From the NCBI GenBank assembly GCA_016748015.1, contig JAAOMT010000134.1, positions 198,184-262,183 on the forward strand: DNA of 64,000 bases. The letters run 5' to 3'. Positions 31,921 through 42,900 of this stretch are shown here, piece after piece. The stretch is from Geosiphon pyriformis (lineage: Eukaryota > Glomeromycota > Glomeromycetes > Archaeosporales > Geosiphonaceae). Numbering within the stretch: position 1 is the stretch's first letter; each line of letters begins with the position of its first letter. Position numbers and translations under genes: made by a program. Under the pieces are notes generated by a model. The model was given only the letters and a program-made list of their open reading frames with translations. It ran no database searches and was not told the DNA's origin.

Positions 31921-32125
31921 ACACATTTGTAAGCAATATGCTATAGTTTTTTGAACAATGCTTATATTGCTAAGTGATGTGCTCTAATCTACTGACATTG
32001 TTTACATTGCTGAACAATGTGTTATAATTTACTAACATTGTTTACATTGCTGAGCAATATGCTATAATTTGCTGATATTGCTCACATTGTTAAGCAATAT
32101 ACCATAATTTACCAGTAATATGCTT
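31921..32125. repeat. ~40-bp tandem array in F2 LTR
   Basis: Four to five units around ACATTGCTGAACAATGTG and TTATAATTTACTA. The sequence is unrelated to the GGAATTCC array of the G1 LTRs but lies at the same place upstream of the ATATATA promoter motif. Confidence 0.7.
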
Positions 32126-32198
32126 ATGTGCTCAATACTTTTCTTTTATTGGTTTATTTTTCCTATTATTTCTTTTGTGTTCTTTTTTATAAGTAATA

Positions 32199-33035
32199 TT
32201 ATTTTCTCTTTTTTAATATTAAACTTCATTAAAATTTTTATTTTGAATTAATTCTACTATTTTTTTTTCTAATACTGTTTATTTAACTTTAGTTCTTATG
32301 TTGTCTACTTGTAAGTTATTCATTTTTTCTCATTAGTTAATAGTTATTGTTTTCATTTTTGAATGTAGTAGTATTTTTGGATAATTTTGAAATATAATAT
32401 ATAGCCAATAGATTGTTTTAATGTAAAGTAATAAGTTTGTCTTCTTTCCAATAAAGTCTTCAATTTGTTGTATTATTTTTTAATTGGATATTTTTTTAGA
32501 TTTGTCAATATATAGTTTTTAAATATTCAGCTTTTGTTTTAACTAATAGTAACAGTATAATATTGAAAATTGTTTTGTTTAGTGTTTCTAACTTTCATTT
32601 GTTAGCTTTTCTATTGGCACAATTATAGGTATTTTTCCAAAAAGTATTCTTTACTTTTTCTATTATTTTATCTAATCAATGTTTTATTAAGTTCAGTGAT
32701 TATTAATATGGTGTATTTTTTGTTTTTCTTCTTCTTTTGGTGTTCCAATAGCAGATTGTTTGGTAGTTAATAACAATTTTTATATCCAATTGTTATTAAT
32801 TTACAGCTTGAAATAATTGTTGAACTATTGAGTAAATGTGATCTGGAATTTCTATTTTTCTGTTGTTGCTTTTGTTACATATACTGTGTTTTTTTTATAT
32901 TGTTTTGGTTAATTACTTTGACATATTTATATCAATAATTATAATTGGTTCTAAATCTCATAGAATCTTATTTGGTTGGACTAATATTTGTTGTATTCTC
33001 AGTTGTGAAATATTACTGGTGAATAATAAGCAGAA
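32199..33035 (-). pseudogene. F2 3' ORF and integrase end remnant
   Basis: The minus strand matches G1 10716-11530, including the integrase C-terminal end: plus-strand TTCTAAATCTCATAGAATCT corresponds to 11450-11468. It stops abruptly near 33035, after which LINE-like or unassigned AT-rich sequence follows. The rest of pol is missing. Confidence 0.7.
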
Positions 33036-33960
33036 TCAAATTTAGATATAATGGTTTTTAATTTTTTTTATTCTTTTAGTAAACTTTTAATTAATATATT
33101 TTTTGCTTTATCATAAAATTAGTAAACACATAACTGGTTTCATTTTTTGAATTTTTGAACTTATCTATTTGAAAATTACATTTTATTTTCATGTATATTA
33201 AGAAGTTTGGCAAATTTTTTTCTTTTTTTTTTAATTAGTTAATCATTAAATTTAATAGTAATTGCAATTATTTATTCTATCTTATAACTTAAAACTTGGT
33301 TTAATAATAAAAATTTAATGCTTTTATGTTAAATAAATTTTTCTGAAATTTCATTAATTTCAATATTCAACTACTTTATATGTTTTTTAATTATCTTGGA
33401 AATAATTGAATATTTATGATTAAAGTAAGCTACAATATTATTATGTTTTATGTTATAATAGTTTTTGAAATATTGATAATTTTTTTTATGAAAAACATTA
33501 TTAACTGTTGTTCATTTTTGTTTTTTAAATAAAAATTCTAATATTGTAATAATTTAGCAAGTCTGTTAGAAAATATGTTTATAATAATAATATTAGATTT
33601 GGTTTAAATAAGTGTAAATTAAAACATAATAGAAAATAAATAACCATATATAAAAACAGACAAAATTAAAAAGAATAAGTCTAATATAAATTAATTTAAA
33701 CAAAAATTAGAATAAAATTACTTTAATATATTTTAAATTTTTTTCCAATTATTAATTAACATCTAGTATATAATATTTGTTTTATATAAAGATAAATTTC
33801 GAATAAATATTTGATAAAATTATGTTTTTGTTTCTTTATATATTGTTTTTATATAAAAAAAAAATTGGTAATTAATTAATTAGCTCTATAAAAAATGTTT
33901 TTTATAAGAGATTATTTTTTTATCAAAGATTTTTTATGAAAGTCTAACTATATTAGATAT
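33036..33960. other. AT-rich sequence, probably decayed LINE C
   Basis: About 80-85% A/T by eye with no ORF. By position it should be the RT to RNase H part of LINE C or a deletion scar, but I cannot align it with confidence. Confidence 0.4.
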
Positions 33961-34735
33961 ATAAGTAAAATTATAATTAATTTACATTCTTATTTTATGA
34001 TATTTTTGTATTATTGTTTGCCTATTGCTATTTATAAATACTTATATAATAAGAAATACTTTAGTGTTTTGTGTTTATATTATAGAAAAATTGAGTTTTT
34101 AAATTATTTTTTTCTTATAGAATAAATTTTGGCTTTTATAAAAGTTTACTAAAATTATATACTGCTTTATGAAAATTTATGTTCAATCTAATCTGGTTTT
34201 TATTATGAATTTTATAATTGTTGTTGTTATATAAGTTTAATAATACTATTTATATTGTTTTAAACAAAGATTATATATTTAAAAATTAATATGCAAAAGC
34301 TTTTTTAATTATTAAAAATTCAAAATTAGCTATTACTAAAATAATGAATTTTGTGTATGATTTAAATACTTTTTATTATAATAAAATTTAACTAGTTTAA
34401 TTTAAGTATAAAACAATTATAAAAAAAAATAGTTTAATATTCTATAGTTTTATATTTTTTATGGTTTATGGTTTTTTGTTAAAACTCTCTAATAATATTG
34501 TTTAATTTTTGAAAATTGCTAAATCTTTTAGTATTTGTTTTGAATTATATAAGCTATTTTTTTTATAAGTATTAATAATTTTATTAGTGTTATAATAAGT
34601 ATATAATATTGTCTTAATTGACTTAAATAGTTGATTACATATAAAAAGTACATAATTTACACTTAATTTAGATCAATTAATTTAATGTATTGTATTAAAT
34701 ATGTTTAAATCTTACTTATTAAATAAAATAAAAAT
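33961..34735 (+). mobile_element. LINE copy C, 3' end
   Basis: Decayed ORF2 C-terminus on the plus strand: around 34017-34100 it reads LPIAIYKYLYNKKYFSVLCL, matching the LPVAVRKRLYDRRYPSVVCL type of the family. The last residues and the 3' UTR follow (GTTGATTACATATAAAAAGT, then ATCTTACTTATTAAA). The 3' end lies at about 34735. Confidence 0.75.
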
Positions 34736-34982
34736 ATTATTAAGCAATTTTAATAATTGTAAATAAAAATATTACTAATTGTTTTAAAAAACAAAAAAGT
34801 TACAACTTTTTTACTTTTTGCTTTAATTGTGATTATAAAAATATAAAAGAAAATTTTTTTTTACTTTAATTTAAAAATAAGAATAAATTTGTTAAATTTG
34901 TATTTTTTTATTTTATTTTTAATAAGTATTATCTATTACAATACAACATAAATATTTTAAACTAAATGTAACTTATGTTATT
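34736..34982. other. AT-rich spacer
   Basis: No ORF, repeat partner or motif was recognised. Confidence 0.5.
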
Positions 34983-35165
34983 ACAACATATAACCAGCTA
35001 TTTGGACTAATCAAAACTACACTATGTATTCAAAACAACTGAAAGATTATTTAAATCTAAGAAAAACAAACATTCTTCTTAAAACCAAAACTGATTATAT
35101 GTTCTTTAACAACACTTGATCGAGTGGCTGGTCATGTGTAGAAAAAGCATGAGCCACACTTATTT
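34983..35165. repeat. LINE 3' end fragments in fold-back arrangement
   Basis: 34983-35105 matches 546-670 of LINE A in minus orientation (ACCAGCTATTTGGACTAATC). 35120-35165 matches the adjoining 3' UTR in plus orientation (GTGGCTGGTCATGTGTAGAA). Together they form a small inverted LINE remnant at the left edge of the gene island. Confidence 0.65.
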
Positions 35166-35310
35166 TGGAATCTTTCGTGGTTACAATTTTGGATAAATAA
35201 TTAGTGTATAAGAATAAATAACAATTGCCAATAATTGCAACAAATTGTATATTGGTTTAAATTTTAATCATAGTTCAAATTGTTCAATAAGTTGCTTAAT
35301 TATTACTTCT

Positions 35311-35990
35311 GAATCAGGACATCAAAAAGAAAGTAGAGATGCGGGATCGGTTGGCCTTGATGTTCATGATTACCCGTCCATCCGACAATTGTCGAGCAAG
35401 GATATCGATCTTCGGTAGTCTGAGCTTGAACATGTTGATATCCTTAATTGAATCCACGTCTTTTTTGATTTATTCCTAGTGGATATTCGAAAGACTGAAG
35501 AAAAACATTCAATAATCAGGAACCATCACAACATATCCAAGCGTTGCGCAAATAATGTGTCGCATATATGTTGTACATCGACTTGGACACGGTCGGCTTA
35601 TTACGAGCTGACCGTAAGGCAAATTGGTCGTCCTTGCCGTAGTCACGGGAGTATATTCCCCTTTTCGAGATTTCAACAGGCTTTATACTGACAGCAACAA
35701 CTGGGAAAATTTTACTTTTTGCAGCCTGTTTGATTCCGTCAGAACTATTCTTTTCCAGTAATCCCAAACGCCAGAGCCGTGCCGTCTTTACCTGAAAGAG
35801 TGGAAGCGACAACACCTGAAGGTGAAAGCTGTAAAAAAAAGTCGAAATGTCAATGGCGATCATGAGATATAGATTCCAGTTGGTTACCTCAAATATGTTA
35901 GCTAACACATTTTGGGTAAGACCTTTTAATTTGATTAGAATAACGTAATAAACGCGTCTTAAAATTCCACTATTCTTTTGCACTTTCAAA
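35311..35990 (-). CDS. Uncharacterised host gene candidate, intron-containing
   Basis: A minus-strand stretch at gene-island base composition. The main open part (35516-35860) includes KTARLWRLGLLEKNSSDGIK, RGIYSRDYGKDDQFALRSAR and SKSMYNIYATHYLRNAWICC. A second part at 35311-35460 reads KDINMFKLRLPKIDILARQL and SDGRVIMNIKANRSRI before a stop; a weak intron (donor GTTCCT) would join them in frame. Upstream, GAG|GTAACC and TTTCAG|GTAAAG look like splice sites. No clear ATG lies in the first open part, and the start is uncertain (ATG near 35859 is one option). I do not recognise the family. Exon structure is tentative. Confidence 0.4.
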
Positions 35991-36053
35991 ATTTATTACC
36001 AAAAGCCAAATACAATTCGTCCTCTTATTTACAAAATTAGTGATATTCTCAAA
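35991..36053. promoter_or_regulatory. Short divergent intergenic region
   Basis: Only about 63 bases separate the first open part of the minus-strand candidate from the AP endonuclease ATG, so the two would share one promoter if the candidate is real. No TATA box is clear. Confidence 0.35.
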
Positions 36054-37390
36054 ATGTCAACTAAAGTGAGCTCAAAACGCGAAAAACCTACGTCTCAAGT
36101 ATCTGATGATAACGAAAGTCCCAACCCAACCAAACGTCAAAAAACTGACATCCCCACAAACAAAAGTTTACCAGATCCCTTAAATCTTCCTGCAAAATCT
36201 CCTAGAACGTGGAAGCTTGCAAGTTTCAACGTTTCCGGGTTAAACGCAGCCATGAAAAAGGTAATAATAATCTTGATATGTTTTGAAGAAGATTCATCGT
36301 GAAAAACGCGTCTATCCAGTACAATGTTGAGGCATATCGCATTTGTTCAGGGCTTAAAAACTTATCTTGAGGCTGAAGACGCCGACATCATTACCTTACA
36401 AGAGACAAAGGTCAACGAACCGGTAAATGGCGTGGTTGATGTCGGGAAATATATATGTCGTGAATGGGCATTTGAAGAAAAAAAAGGATATGGTGTGTTG
36501 TCTCTAAAGTTTCTGTGCCATTTTATGAGATCTGCCGATATTCGTTGGATAATAGGGAAAAAATATATCTAGGAGGAGTGGTTGTATTTTCCAAGATCCG
36601 ACCGATTTCAATTAAACGTGGTCTGCCGACCCACCCAAAACCAAACTCGACAAGGGGTCGAATCATCACCCTGGAGTTCTCTACCATATACTATATCGCC
36701 GTTTATGTCCCTAATGCTGGGGCCAAATTGGTTAGATTGAAGGAACGTGTCGAATGGGATAAGGCTATGCGCGAGTATTTGTGGCAATTGGATCAACAAA
36801 AACCGATCATTTTGGCAGGGTAATAAATCTGTCGGTCATTCGAAACCTTGATAATTGTACATGGGGTTTTGTGATTTTATTGATCATTCTATCATTACGT
36901 TCTTCATATTCATAAGTGATTTAAATGTAGCGCACAAAGAAATTGACCTGGCACGTCCAAAGGGAAATCACAAGTAACTTTGAATGAATTTGACCATCTC
37001 TTTCTTGCACTTCCTTCATAGTTTTTCATAATTTCAGAACCCCCGGGTTTACACCTGAAGAACGTAAAGGGTTTGAAACTTTATTGAATGATGGTCAGAC
37101 CAAATTCATAGATACTTGGCGTCATTTAAATCCGGGCATAACGGGGATTTACACATATTACTCTTATAAATTTCAATGTCGCACTAAAGGAATTGGATGG
37201 CGTTTGGATTATCATGTAGTTAGTGAGCGACTTTTGGAACGAGTTGTTGCTAGCGAAATAAGGTACAAAATGCGTCTCATTTCTCATCTTTGATCAATCT
37301 AGTTTCTGATGAGAAATCAATTATAGAAGCGAATGTTACGGCCCAAGTGATCACGTGCCAATTGTACTTTTGATTAAGGATGATTTGTAG
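36054..37390 (+). CDS. AP endonuclease, APE1/ExoIII family (six exons)
   Basis: Exons: 36054-36260, 36351-36492, 36573-36819, 36917-36973, 37038-37262, 37327-37390. Spliced length is 942 bases, 313 aa, close to human APE1 (318). All introns are GT-AG and the frame holds throughout. The N-terminus is basic and Ser/Pro-rich with a KRQK-like nuclear signal. Catalytic motifs in order: SFNVSGL (Asn), LQETK (Glu), AVYVPNAG (Tyr), GDLNVAH (Asp, Asn), GIGWRLDYHV (Asp) and GPSDHVPIV (His). The enzyme cuts DNA 5' of abasic sites in base-excision repair. It is convergent with the carrier gene. Complete and probably functional. Confidence 0.96.
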
Positions 37391-37696
37391 AAAATCGTAG
37401 TGGGTGCACATTTCATTTTACCGTATTATAATTTCGGATGAGTAAACCAAGCACCTTTAAAATAATTTCCATTTTTCCATGACTAAAATTATGCATGAAT
37501 AGCCAATTTAAATAGTACTGATAATTGTTTGTTGAAATAATCAAAGCAGTCAAGTACAACATCAGACCATTTATAAACTTTCCAACGTTTCCATATTATT
37601 ATCGAGCAACAGGAAGATCCAAGCGTAGCCCCTGAAAGCATTAGGATCTGTTATCTGTGTTGGCTACTTTATGTTGAGTCCTCCGATTTTAAACAT
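37391..37696. other. Convergent 3' intergenic region
   Basis: It holds the 3' UTRs of the AP endonuclease (+) and carrier (-) genes. AT-rich with several AATAAT/TATAAT-type runs that could serve polyadenylation. No ORF of note. Confidence 0.5.
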
Positions 37697-39299
37697 TTAA
37701 ATATCCTCAAAATCATCCTCTACCCCGTTAATGGCGGTAAAAAAGAACATCAGAAGGTTACTTGTAAAATGCATTTCGAAACCTCCATACAAGCTTCCAA
37801 TTCCATAATTGTCGAACCAGCTTCTCTGTCGTCTTCTGTTCTGATTTGGCAAATACTGTTGACTGATGCCCTCTTCCAGAATTATCCTATAGAGGCAATC
37901 AATCATACCTACGTACGGAGCTTGACGCGTCTGTACAATCGTTTCGAAGCGCTTCCCTGGAGTACGTGAGCGAATTTGACATTGCAAGCGTTTACGAACT
38001 GTTTCCAAAGGTAACGTGATAAGTAATTGTAAAGTGTGCAATCCTAATCGCGCAAGTCCATATAAAATTGGAGAATCAGCAGGAGAGATGTGAAAGACTC
38101 GGTCAATTATCAACGGAATGACGCACTCTAAGAGCGGAGATACAGCGTGATAAACAATTGAAGGTAACAGATTGTGAGACCAATACAGAGAAGAAAATCC
38201 TTCTTCAGATATAATTTTATAAAGACAATCCCATGGCCCGGCGTATTTTTTGTGAAGAGGGGAGGACGTCTGAACGATCAGTCTAACTCGTCAAAGCAAG
38301 AGAAATTTGTGAACTTGAATTGAGCAGTTGGAAAAGGTGGGGTTCTACAATCCTGTTTTACCTCGTCTTTACCAATTCCAGAGGGCTAAGAAGTACACCG
38401 GCTATCACATGGCTTGCCACAAGAGTGGCAATATTAGGTCCGACATGATCCAAATAAACCAAAGGAATTGTATCATCATACAAATCAAATGTATCATTTA
38501 ATACTCCCTCGATAGTTGGTTGAAGAAATAGGTGTGACATCTCATAAACCCAATTGGTGAATTGGCCTTTATTAAATCAATGTACAAGCAAATGAGAATT
38601 TCAAACTATTGTCTCAAAAAACTCAAAGTGGCTGACCTTTCCAAAGTGATTTGTATCCCTCTGTTTTGTGCTTTGTTAACAAAGTTAAGGTGTTCAACAC
38701 GCCTTTTTCTAAGGGAGGTAACATATAAATTGGTCGCGTTGATTCATCATAAACGTTAGTGTTCACAAGGTAGCCTTGATTGTCAGATGATCTATTCCTA
38801 TGAGCTTCAGGGCTAATAGAAGAGTTAGATCGTCTGCTAAATATTTCGGCCTCATCATCAGACAACTAGGGAAAAGATATGAAAAACAAATTTAGGATTC
38901 TTTCCAAGATCAAAAATCGAAATACGGTCAGCTTACTTCGTCCTCCGACTCTACAACACCTCCCTCAGGTGGGACCTGTACAACATCTTCGTTGGGCAGA
39001 TATTGAACTTGTAAAAGAGTTTTAGCAACATCAAAAGGTTCGACAAACGCTGTGCTAAAGAATTTGAGAAAAGCAAAAGAGGCAAGCTCTTTTGCCGGAT
39101 TGCTAGATTCTTCTATAGCTCCAAGTTTTCGGTCCGTGCCAGTCTTGTCTTCCAAATTGGTGTTGGACGTACCATGAGACAGCGTATAGTAGTGGCTGGT
39201 ATCGGTAGGAATATAGTACGGTCGAAGTGGGTGCACAGTAGTTGACTGTGGAAAGGGAGTGTATGTATACTTTGGGTTTGTTTTCGTTTCAACAGGCAT
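37697..39299 (-). CDS. Ugo1/SLC25A46-like mitochondrial carrier (four exons)
   Basis: Exons on the minus strand: 39299-38937, 38865-38637, 38566-38362, 38282-37697; 1383 spliced bases, 460 aa, frame kept and all introns GT-AG. Three carrier signatures are present: VEPFDVAKTLLQVQY, LSPLELVKTRLIVQT and ITLPLETVRKRLQCQ. A Tyr/Pro/Thr-rich N-terminus and an acidic insert (SDDEAEIFSRRSNSS) precede the second repeat. This is the Ugo1 type, which in yeast sits in the mitochondrial outer membrane and links fusion GTPases Fzo1 and Mgm1. The C-terminus VEDDFEDI is acidic. Divergent from the kinase gene. Function is inferred from family. Confidence 0.88.
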
Positions 39300-39457
39300 C
39301 TTTCTATTAAACGAAATAAATTCAGTTATTCTGATAAAGTAATTTTTAAATCTCCTAGTTCATCATATCCATGAATCACGTGCATTTACACGAGATATTT
39401 TATCGATCGACTGTCTAATAACAATTTCGCCCGTCAAATTGAAAGAATCAAAAGATT
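39300..39457. promoter_or_regulatory. Bidirectional promoter region, carrier and kinase genes
   Basis: 158 bases lie between two divergent start codons. A palindromic CACGTG (39377-39382) could be an E-box for a bHLH factor. No strong TATA box. Confidence 0.45.
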
Positions 39458-41074
39458 ATGAATAAATCGGATAACGCCCAAGAAGCCTCAGAAGTAAGGT
39501 AATGGACGACTAATGTTTATTAAATTTTTTATGCATTGAGAATTACTTTTTAACTTATTTAAGGCTTCATATTGATGTTGTCCAACTGGAAGGATACCTT
39601 ACTTCAAAAATCGCTGATTTCAAAGTACCATTGGAAATAAAACAATTCAGTCATGGCCTTAGTAATCCAACTTATTTGCTGATTGATGCAAGGTATGAGA
39701 ATTTATTTATTTTGTGCTGAAGATTGAGAACGATTTTACTTAATTCGTGCGCTTTTGTTTGAAGTAAAAAGCGATATGTGCTTCGAAAGAAACCCCCGGG
39801 TTCACTTCTTTCTATTACCGCACACGCTGTTGAACGTGAATTCAGGGTGCTTGATGCCTTGGGTCGACGTACTGACGTTCCAGTCCCGAAAGTTTACCTT
39901 CTTTGTGAGGATTCCACAATTATCGGGACACCGTTTTATGCAAGAAGTTAACATTTTATTAAACTAGTAATTGGGAAATACACAAAACGCCTAAAGGCAT
40001 TTTGAAAATGTAGGTGATGGAGTTTCTTGAGGGACGGATTTTTAAAGATATGCGATTACTTTCACTTTCAACAAACGATCGCAAATTATGGTATTTGAAA
40101 AATTTTCAAGGACATGCTTGTTTGGGTTCCTGGAAATTCCTTTTAATTGAACTAATAACTTCGGGTTTTTTAATTGGGAGTTGGTATTCACTTGTAGAGA
40201 CCCTGGCCAAAATTCACTCTGTTAAATATAAAGCTATTGACCTTGAAAGTTTTGGTAAACCTTCAGGATTTTATTCACGTCAAATTCGTTCTTTGTCAAA
40301 AGTCTCGGCTGCTCAGGCAGCTGCAAAAGACGATGACAATATCGAAGTCGGGGCAATTCCTAGAGTTGACGAGATAATTGAGTGGCTACAAAGGAATCAA
40401 GTACCTGATGAAACGACACTTGTGCATGGGGACTATAAGGTATTCAATACGAAATTTTCGTCTGATAATGGGAAACCTGATATATATAGAATTTTTTTAT
40501 TTTCAGATGGATAATGTGGTGAGCCCATAATTCGATTACCGAAATATTGGCACATAGCATATATCATGAAAATTTGTTTCTTGATAGATTTTCCACCCCA
40601 CTGAACCACGAGTTATTGGAGTGCTTGATTGGGAATTGTCCACAATTGGTCATCCATTTTCGGATCTTGCCAATCTTCTTATGCCTTACTATGTTCCAAG
40701 CAATGAGCTTGGACCTCTTGGGGGTTTTATTAATGAATCAAATCTCGAAGTTCCCTCGTTAGAAGAGTTGATGCGTCTATATTGTATAAAAACAAATAGG
40801 GAATACCCAATACCCAACTTTGATTTCGCTACAGTGTTTTCTTTTTTTAGGGTAAGAAGTCACTATTTAATGCTGACTCCTTATCTTTCTTTTAATCCAA
40901 TCTATTTCGTCCTTTTAGTTATGTGTTATCACACAAGGAATCGCTGCTCGTGTGGCACGAAAACAGGCTAGCTCAGTTAGAGCCACGGAATTCGGTGGCT
41001 TGTTTCGAAAAGTGGCCAATTTAGCACTGAAAATTGTGGATCGTGGTGATTTAACCAACCCGAGCAAACTTTGA
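39458..41074 (+). CDS. APH-fold kinase, ACAD10/ACAD11 N-terminal type (eight exons)
   Basis: Exons: 39458-39498, 39564-39692, 39765-39939, 40014-40090, 40181-40439, 40507-40518, 40588-40851, 40919-41074; 1113 spliced bases, 370 aa, frame kept. It has [18 protein letters not shown] (glycine-loop region), [31 protein letters not shown] (catalytic loop HGDxxxDN) and [17 protein letters not shown] (metal-binding DWE). This is the phosphotransferase domain found fused to acyl-CoA dehydrogenase in ACAD10/11, here free-standing. The family acts on 4-hydroxy fatty acyl-CoA; substrate here is inferred. Exon 3 ends at a GC donor, and exon 6 is 12 bases. Confidence 0.93.
40507..40518 (+). other. 12-base microexon of the kinase gene
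   Basis: ATGGATAATGTG encodes Met-Asp-Asn-Val, completing the catalytic loop HGDYKMDN. It has TTTCAG before it and GTGAGC after it. Without it the metal-binding Asn is lost. Confidence 0.85.
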
Positions 41075-41535
41075 ATGAAATATGTATGTAAAGGAATCAA
41101 CTATGACTGCCGTTACACTGTTATTAAAGCTCTTGAAAATTTTCAGTTTAGAATGAATTGTTCAGCCAGCTTAATAAGCCCTATCGATAAAGGTATCTAG
41201 ACCTTCTGAACCATTCTTTTTGGAAATTTCACATTATAAGCATCATGAGTTGAAAGTAATTGAACTTTCAGGTTGATGGTTTCTTAGGGCATGTGAATCT
41301 TGAAGGGCTCTTAATAAAAATCCCTTAACATCATTTTGCTCATAGATCATAGCAAAGGCTTTCATAAGCACATTTAAAGGGGTTATATTTTAACATCAAA
41401 GAAATTTTTGGGAAAAAAAAATAAAGCAAATTTTTTTAGATAATTAAGTTTAATTATTACTTGTTTATATAATATATATTGTTTATAAAATAAACTTAAA
41501 TGTTTCAAGATTTTAAAAATATATATTTTTTTAAT
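41075..41535. other. 3' flank of kinase gene and island edge
   Basis: The kinase 3' UTR and spacer. No ORF, RNA gene or repeat was recognised. A/T content rises sharply after about 41380, marking the edge of the island. Confidence 0.5.
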
Positions 41536-42354
41536 TATTTTACGAGTGAGGCCCAAATGCCACCTAGCACAATACATCAAACTAAGTGATCTCTACTAGG
41601 CGCAAATCATGCATTTTCTACACGTGACCAGCCATTCAGGCCAATTAGAGCAACACTATAAATCTATCTTAACAGAAACCACACAATCAGTACCAAAAAA
41701 AAACTGCAAAGCTTACAAAAACCAAAACTAATACTGTGTGCTTTTATAATTCCAAGCAATTTAACCATTAAAAAGCAAAAACATAGAACTAAGAATCTTA
41801 GAAAGCATAGATTTATTATGTATAATTAAATCTTTTTTCTTTATTAATACTTTATACTTAGTTCTTATCAACTATATATCAATTTGATAAGCCATTTTCA
41901 AATCTTGTACCAACTCAATGACCTTCTTGCTAACAGTCTTGGCACAGCCAAAAACAGAAACAGCTTTTAAATACCATTCTTTGAACACAAAATCTTTGCA
42001 TAATATAGTATATATAGTATTGTCAAAAGCACACAAAGAAAGCAATTATAAAATATAAAATGACAACAAATTTAAGTTCAATACAAAACTCTACTGGGCC
42101 AAATGTGAATCAAGTAATTCTTTGTGAATATTAGAGTTTATTATACATGTAAAAAAATAATTAAAAAACTCAATTTTTTCACAATATAAACATAATATAC
42201 TGGAATATTTCTTATTATATAAGTATTTTCAAATAGCAACTAGCAAACAATAATATAAAACTTTTATAAAGTATGAGCATAAATCAATAATAAACTTACT
42301 CATAAAGTTAAATGCCATATGTAAGTCAAGATGTTAAACCAATAAAGTTCAAAT

Positions 42355-42900
42355 TTAATCTATATTTCTAATTATATTTTTATAAATAACATTAGAACCA
42401 GGCCTAACTTTCCAATAAACATAATAAAATGCTCTAAACACATTATAAATAAAATACCAAACATTTTCAGACATTGCTATCTCACCAGTTTTAATGTATT
42501 TTTTCTTAATAAGAACAAAAAGTAATAAATTCGAAAATAAAGCCAAGTTAGTCAACATATCAGTATGTTTATTATTCAAAACATCTGAATGGTTTTTAAT
42601 TTTGGTCCAAAAAACAGTAAGCATCTTATATTTAATAGAGTTTATAACACTACATTTTTTAAGCCAACAGTGATTATGGAAGTCAAGTAAAGTCATATCT
42701 AATTTTATAATACATGTATCCAAAGCAGCTTGATTATCTAAATACATCATAACATTATTAAAAGCTGAAACACACTTCAAGACCAGAGCAATTGCCTGTA
42801 ATTCTGCTATTATAAAAAATACCAAACTATTAACTTCAATTCTAATACTTAGATTCAGATTAGCAAAAAATGCAGCTGTATTATATCTTATCTTATACAT
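42355..42900 (-). pseudogene. LINE D RNase H region
   Basis: An open frame of 181 codons has AELQAIALVLKCVSAFNNVM (Glu motif), MMYLDNQAALDTCIIKLDM (third motif, TDSQ read as LDNQ) and FWTKIKNHSDVLNNKHTDML, where the usual form is VKVKGHSGVLGNERAD. It extends into EIAMSENVWYFIYNVFRAFY. Residue changes relative to copy A are mostly to Asn, Lys, Ile and Tyr, in line with AT drift. No start codon of its own. Confidence 0.8.

Larger units (their letters stand above)
31244..32198 (-). repeat. G1-like LTR F2
   Basis: TATTACAG to GTAATA, aligning with F1 and the G1 LTRs. It starts exactly where the F1 internal region stops. It contains a microsatellite at 31573-31637 and a ~40-bp tandem array at 31921-32125. 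Confidence 0.82.

Noticed and set aside
33036-33960. Assigning this AT-rich stretch to LINE C RNase H
   Set aside because: Position fits, but I could not align any conserved motif, so it is left unassigned.
35479-35691. 70-codon plus-strand ORF
   Set aside because: It overlaps the minus-strand candidate, which has better composition; no motif or splice support.
39755-39967. Plus-strand ORF starting [13 protein letters not shown]
   Set aside because: Out of frame with exon 3 of the kinase gene, which keeps family motifs across its splice sites.
40014-40514. Kinase exon 4-5 read as one continuous 166-codon ORF
   Set aside because: The stretch 40091-40180 is an intron with GT-AG ends and a CTAAT-type branch site; splicing restores [16 protein letters not shown], and the end past 40439 reads into the next intron.
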